Shown here in pieces: positions 59,739 to 64,000 of a stretch of DNA of 64,000 nt (position 1 is the stretch's first letter; every line of letters starts with the position of its first letter). The notes under the pieces were generated by a model that searched no databases, was not told the origin of the DNA, and was given only the letters and a program-made list of their open reading frames with translations. A program made the position numbers and the translations under genes. This stretch comes from Limnoperna fortunei. Its lineage: Eukaryota; Mollusca; Bivalvia; Mytilida; Modiolidae. The stretch covers positions 20,610,460 to 20,674,459 of the forward strand of contig OX104112.1 in assembly GCA_944474755.1 (NCBI GenBank), given 5' to 3'.

Positions 59739-59947
59739 TGGTTATTTTGCAGTGCTCACATTTAAGCTGTGTCTTTCTTGTCACTAAAGTCAACAAAATT
59801 AGTAGAAAATTTTATTAAATTGAATTACAATTATTGTTTTTACCCATTTATAGATCTTTTCATTGAAACAATGTAATAGACTGGAAGATGTGGAAGATTA
59901 AATTAATTGTGGTAGAAATGGACTGTTGTTGAGTAAAAGTAATTAAT

Positions 59948-60003
59948 ATTCAATGGGGAGGGTGTGCTCGATTCTAATCTTAATTGACAAGGATGCAGTT
60001 TTT
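59948..60003 (+). mobile_element. SINE fragment cut by the following element
   Basis: 'ggggagggtgtgctcgattc' and 'taatcttaattgacaaggatgcagttttt' match the SINE centre and stop exactly where the hairpin GTCTCGCC begins. Confidence 0.65.
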
Positions 60004-60535
60004 GTCTCGCCTGCGACGAAAGTCGCTGGAGGCAAGACATATGTATGAGAATCCTGCGGCAGCGGCGGCGGCGTAAACACTTGACATCTTGCTTCATATA
60101 TTTGTAAGCCCAAGCCTTAGGTCCATCAAATTTGGTCCAGAGGTAGCTTATGATGAGTACTTGCCAGTCAGTCACCTGTCACCTGACCTTGACCTCAATT
60201 TCATGGTCCAGTGACTACGTTAAAGTTTTTGGGTTACGACAGTTCCTCTGTAACTACGCATGGTAGAATGACAATATTTGGTGTATAGGTTGCTGATGAC
60301 TAGTACATGACTGTCTGGTAGGTGTCACCTGACCTTGACCTCAATTTCACGGTCCAGCGACTACGTTAAAGTTTTTGGCTTACGACAGTTCCTCTGTAAC
60401 TACGCATGGTAGGATGACAATATTTGGTGTATAGGTTGCTGATGACTAGTACATGACTGTCTGGGAGGTGTCACCTGACCTTGACCTCAATTTCACGGTC
60501 CAGGGACTGCGTTAAAGTTTTTGGGTTACCAGGAG
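60004..60535 (+). mobile_element. Hairpin-start Helitron-like element with 146-bp repeats, 3' truncated
   Basis: The 5' hairpin is GTCTCGCCTGCGAC...GTCGC...AGGCAAGAC (60004-60038). A GCGGCGGCG tract (60057-60073) follows. About 2.4 copies of a 146-bp unit come next (gaccttgacctcaatttca at 60185, 60331 and 60477). The last copy breaks at gggttaccagg (~60535). No terminal CTAG hairpin was found, so the 3' end is missing. It inserted in a SINE. Confidence 0.7.
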
Positions 60536-61515
60536 TTGAAAATTCCTAAAGCCCGATGCCCGGGGCTTAAAAAACTGAAACCTCGGGCTTGCCGATTTTC
60601 TATGAAAAAAGCCTCTCTGGCTCAATCTTTCTTCAAAAAATAAAATGTTTTTATTTTCAATGTTTCTTAATATATAAAGTATATATCGTCAGAACTGTCC
60701 TATAAATACTCATAAATCTATTTTAAATTCTAAAACAAATCGATTTAAGATAGATCTTAATCTTATCAATAACAATTCAAGTTTGTTTCCTTTCCCTGTA
60801 CAAAATAACCCCCTTACAAAGTCGAGAAATGTTGTTGTTAAACTTTAATTTTCAGGGCTCAACACTTGGTGAAGTGGACGACTTTGTCGCCCTACTGTAC
60901 TGGGACCTGAAGTTGCCCTACGGCACCTCAAAAACGAAATCGATGTTGCACGGTTATTTCCCTCAAGTTCACCGTTCTAAGATACTTGTATATGATCTAG
61001 TCCAAATAATTAATCTCTAGACTACAAATTTAGCAGTAAATGTGTAATTCCAATGAAAACGTAAAACAATATGCGTATTTAACATTATTTCAATGGATTC
61101 ATGCCTTTCAACTGGATTACGCGCCATTTGTTTATTTACCGGATATGTTTAATTACCGGAAGTGAACAACGAAGAAAAGTAAAGTACAACGGCCCATACT
61201 GAAAAATTGTATTTTTTTCATAAACAAACACTTTAAATTGGTTTCAAACTCAGTTCTTTCAAAGTGTATTGTATTTTAACAATTTTCTTTGATAAATATG
61301 TGAGCTGTACTTGAAAAAATAAAGATGTAGAGTAATTATTGACATTTCATCTATATTCTTTAAAAACTGCTCAGATAAACATGGCATGTTCATAACAAAC
61401 TGTTAGAAATATATGTATACAAGAACTCAAGGAATGGTGTTTATGTCTCAACCTATACAAATATTTTTAGTTGACCTATTTATAATTCAGTAATTCCATG
61501 ATGTAGTGTCCTTCA
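60536..61515. other. No supported gene; possible TE debris
   Basis: 60530-60640 contains cccg/cggg-rich inverted words (agcccgatgcccggggctt; cctcgggcttg). 'cagggctcaacacttgg' (60855) resembles a hAT-type left end without a partner. The open frame at 60829-61020 has no recognised motif. Confidence 0.35.
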
Positions 61516-61516
61516 G

Positions 61517-61546
61517 CTAGTTCTCGGCTCTAATAAGAGCCGAGAA
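61517..61546 (-). other. Terminal-type hairpin plus CTAG, minus strand
   Basis: TTCTCGGCTCT (61521-61531) and AGAGCCGAGAA (61536-61546) form a perfect 11-bp stem. On the minus strand the stem is followed by CTAG, the Helitron 3' terminus signature. It may be the end of a second, opposite-facing element interrupted by the one at 61592. Confidence 0.6.
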
Positions 61547-61566
61547 AATAGAGCTCTTTTTAAAAG

Positions 61567-61587
61567 AAAGGGGGGATCCCCCCCTTT
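61567..61587. other. A3G6/C7T3 palindrome around GGATCC
   Basis: aaaggggggatccccccctt: a 9-bp inverted repeat centred on a BamHI word, lying between the minus-strand hairpin and the next element. Confidence 0.8.
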
Positions 61588-61591
61588 TTAA

Positions 61592-63017
61592 CTCACCTGA
61601 CCCGAAGGGTCATGTGAGCTATTGCCATCACTTGGTGTCCGTCGTCGTCGTCGTTAACTTTTCTTCAAAAATCTTCTCCTCCAAAACCACTGGAGGGATT
61701 GCTTTGAAACTTTGCATACATCATCAGTAAAATGCCCTCTACCAAGTTTGCCCAAATCATGGCCTCAGACCAACCAACATGGCCGCCATGACTAAAAATA
61801 GAACAGAGGGGTCAAAATACAGTTTTTAGTTCAAAAAGTATAACAGATACAGGAAAACCGAAGAGACCTTCCTTCTTCAGCATCTAAAGCTCTACAAAAC
61901 ACTCCATTGGGTCAAAGTTGTATGATGACTCCTTGAAGGAGTTATTGCCCTTTAATTGATAAAATTTATGATTTTTGCCATTTTTGCCTCAAAATCTGTT
62001 AATTGTTCTGCTCTATGAGGGCTACAAAAATGACTTAAAGGTCAAGATTGTCTGATTAACCATTTAAGAGTTATTCCCCTTGAACTTTTTTTTTAATCGG
62101 TTTTAATTGATTTTTTAAAATCTTCTCCTCTGAAACAACTGAAAGTACTGCTTTGAAACTTTGTACACATCATCTGTCAAATGTCCTCAACCAAGTTTGC
62201 ACCAACCATGACTGCAGATTAACCAACATGGCCACCATGGCTAAAAATAGGATGGGGGGGGGGGGGTAAAATACAGTTTTTGGCTTATATTTAAAAAAGT
62301 GTAACAGATACAGGAAAACCGAAGAGACATGCCTTCATCTGCATCAAAAGCTCTAAGAAACACTCCATTGGGTTGAAGTTGTATGATGACTCCTTATAGG
62401 AGTTATTGCCCTTTAATTGTCAAAATTGATGATTTTTGCCATTTTTGCCTCAAAACCTTGAAAATTATTAGAACTAGAGAAAAAGTTAGCATTGCTTAAT
62501 TGTTCTGCACTATGAGGGCTACAAAAATGACTTTAGGGTCAAGATTGTCTGATGGACCGTTTAGGAATAATTCTCCTTGAACAATTTTTTAATCAATTTT
62601 ACTGGATTTTAAAAAATCTTCTCCTCTTAAACCAATGAAAGGACTGCTTTGAAAAATTGCACACATCATCTTTAGGATGTCCTCTACCAAAATTGTGCAA
62701 ATCATGACACCTGACTACCTACATAGCTACCTTGGATTAAAATAGAAAAAAATGAAAAAAGGGGGGGGGGGTTGTAGAGAGAGTTTTCGACTGATAGTTA
62801 AAAAAGTATAACAGGTACAGCAAATTTGAAGTGAACCTCCCTTCTCCCTCTAACCATCAAAAGATCCTCCTTATAGGAGTTATTTCCCTTAAAAGGTCAA
62901 AATTAATGATTTTTGCAGAAGTGTTGGGCAATTCCTTATAGCAAAGAAAAGCTGGATAAAAAAGGATTGTTTGGTTTCAGGTTCAGGTGAGCGATACAGG
63001 CTCCTGGGAGCCTCTAG
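61592..63017 (+). mobile_element. Hairpin-ended Helitron-like element with ~450-bp repeats
   Basis: The 5' hairpin is CTCACCTGACCC-GAA-GGGTCATGTGAG (61592-61618). A GTCGTCGTCGTCG tract (61641-61653) follows. The body is three related ~450-496-bp repeats (aaaatcttctcct at 61668, 62117 and 62613; each has a G/A tract, 'gtaacagatacaggaaaacc' and 'gatgactcctta'). The last is shortened. The 3' end has the hairpin AGGCTCC-TG-GGAGCCT (62998-63013) followed at once by CTAG|T (63014-63018). No Rep/helicase is encoded, so it would be non-autonomous. Confidence 0.8.
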
Positions 63018-63033
63018 TTTTACAATGTACAAT

Positions 63034-63100
63034 GTACAATGTACATGATCTTGTATGCTTGCTACAATTGCTCAAACATACAAGATCAAGTACATTGTAC
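63034..63100. other. 67-nt hairpin, 24-bp arms (pre-miRNA-like)
   Basis: Arm 63034-63057 (gtacaatgtacatgatcttg...) and arm 63077-63100 pair at 23 of 24 positions, with a 19-nt loop. Size and loop fit a metazoan microRNA precursor. However, the arm is built from acaatgtac repeats that also occur just upstream (63021-63043), and the hairpin lies 17 bp beyond the element end, so a fold-back repeat is equally possible. Confidence 0.35.
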
Positions 63101-64000
63101 ATGTTGCATGATTTCTTTAGGCATAAGGGATTCATATTATTTCATAGAATATGCAGTTCACATGCTTCACTTGTAATCACAGGTAGGTTTGTCATTTAAT
63201 ACACTACTCTCCAATTAAAAAAACAAACCATAATTTAGCCTAACAATTGATAAAATGGTGTTATTCCCTATTTAACTCTTTCCCTTTCAAGTTTTTTTAA
63301 ACAGTTTTTTTCTAATATATTTATGTTACTTAAAACACTTAAAATCTTCATTTAAAAAATTTGTTGGATTTACTATTATATACTAGTACATGTTATATAC
63401 CATACTCAACACTGCTAAAGATAAAGTTGTAAACTTTAATAAATGTTTAAAATTTTTTATTACCATGGCAATGGAGATGTGGTAAAGGGTCATAGATGTT
63501 AAAAAATATAAATTTTAACATGTTTCATACAAATGCAGTTATGTTGAAGACCTGAACATTTCTACTAGGGGCAAATAGAAGTTTTGCTTTCCTGCAGTAA
63601 TAGCCTTAGGTGTCAATGTTTAAAAAGAACCCATGTACATTTCCTGAAATCTTATTGACATGTTTTTTTGGGAGGTTACCAGGTAACATGTGACCTACAT
63701 GTATATTGATATATTTGACCTGCTGCTCCTTGTCTTTAAATGTTGTTGTATTATTAATTATGACCTGGTGTCAGCATAAAAACAGAGGCTAAGCACAGTT
63801 AGTTTAAACCTATATATTTTGTTTCAAAAATATTTCAGATTTGTTTGCTATGGTTACCCTTGACATACTAGTAAACACAAGAGACAGATATTTATGCATG
63901 TTTTGAAATACTGTGTGTGTATCTTTACAGTATACTAGTACATGTATATGTACTTAGTGCTACTGTTGGAATTCAAGTAAAAAGAAATGTGTTCAAAGGT
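63101..64000. other. No recognised feature
   Basis: AT-rich sequence with scattered acatgtac and actagta words, common in the whole right half. No supported gene. Confidence 0.35.

Overview
The window looks like gene-poor, repeat-rich nuclear DNA of a bivalve mollusc, most likely a mussel (Mytilidae). The evidence is an AT-rich background, tRNA-derived SINEs of a molluscan type, a hammerhead-ribozyme repeat of the kind reported from mussels, and mobile elements that start with a hairpin and carry internal tandem repeats, as in the bivalve 'pearl'/Helentron-like families. This assignment is from memory of such repeats, not from a search. No intact protein-coding gene can be supported. Long open frames are either translations of tandem repeats or pieces of transposons. 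The only host-coding candidate is a very short possible first exon at 6366-6394.

Left part (1-14.8 kb): SINE copies are separated by many minisatellites: a 34-bp array (651-1105), a 26-bp array (3386-4030), an unrelated 34-bp array (4853-6184), a 47-49-bp array (6900-9165) and a 37-40-bp pyrimidine-rich array (10640-12272). Between the last two lie about 2.9 tandem copies of a 510-512-bp unit (9168-10636). Each unit carries a complete type I hammerhead self-cleaving ribozyme motif, so this is a retrozyme-like array. A 590-bp inverted-repeat element (11054-11643) sits inside the 37-40-bp array.

Middle part (14.8-34.4 kb): a 19-kb satellite complex is built from a diverged ~50-bp monomer arranged as ~99-bp dimers, a dispersed ~420-bp repeat and 5'-truncated SINEs. 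At its two ends these form a ~1.38-1.52-kb higher-order unit. In the centre a deletion derivative has been amplified into six head-to-tail copies of a 1879/1883-bp macrosatellite (20068-31350).

Right part (34.4-64 kb): dispersed mobile elements lie in otherwise featureless AT-rich DNA. They include a pogo/Tc1-like non-autonomous element with TA target duplication (41807-42669), a 5'-truncated, frameshifted LINE with reverse-transcriptase C-terminal motifs and a probable target-site duplication (43349-45067), hAT-like non-autonomous elements, a broken hAT-like transposase on the minus strand (~52603-53295), three hairpin-ended Helitron-like elements with internal tandem repeats (53956-54908, 60004-60535, 61592-63017), two nearly identical 461-bp terminal-inverted-repeat elements, several fold-back sequences and a 67-nt hairpin resembling a pre-miRNA.

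There is no gene network to describe. The coherent story is one of repeat birth: tandem arrays, SINEs and hairpin-ended elements are nested in one another, and the ribozyme array is the one element with a clear predicted biochemical activity.
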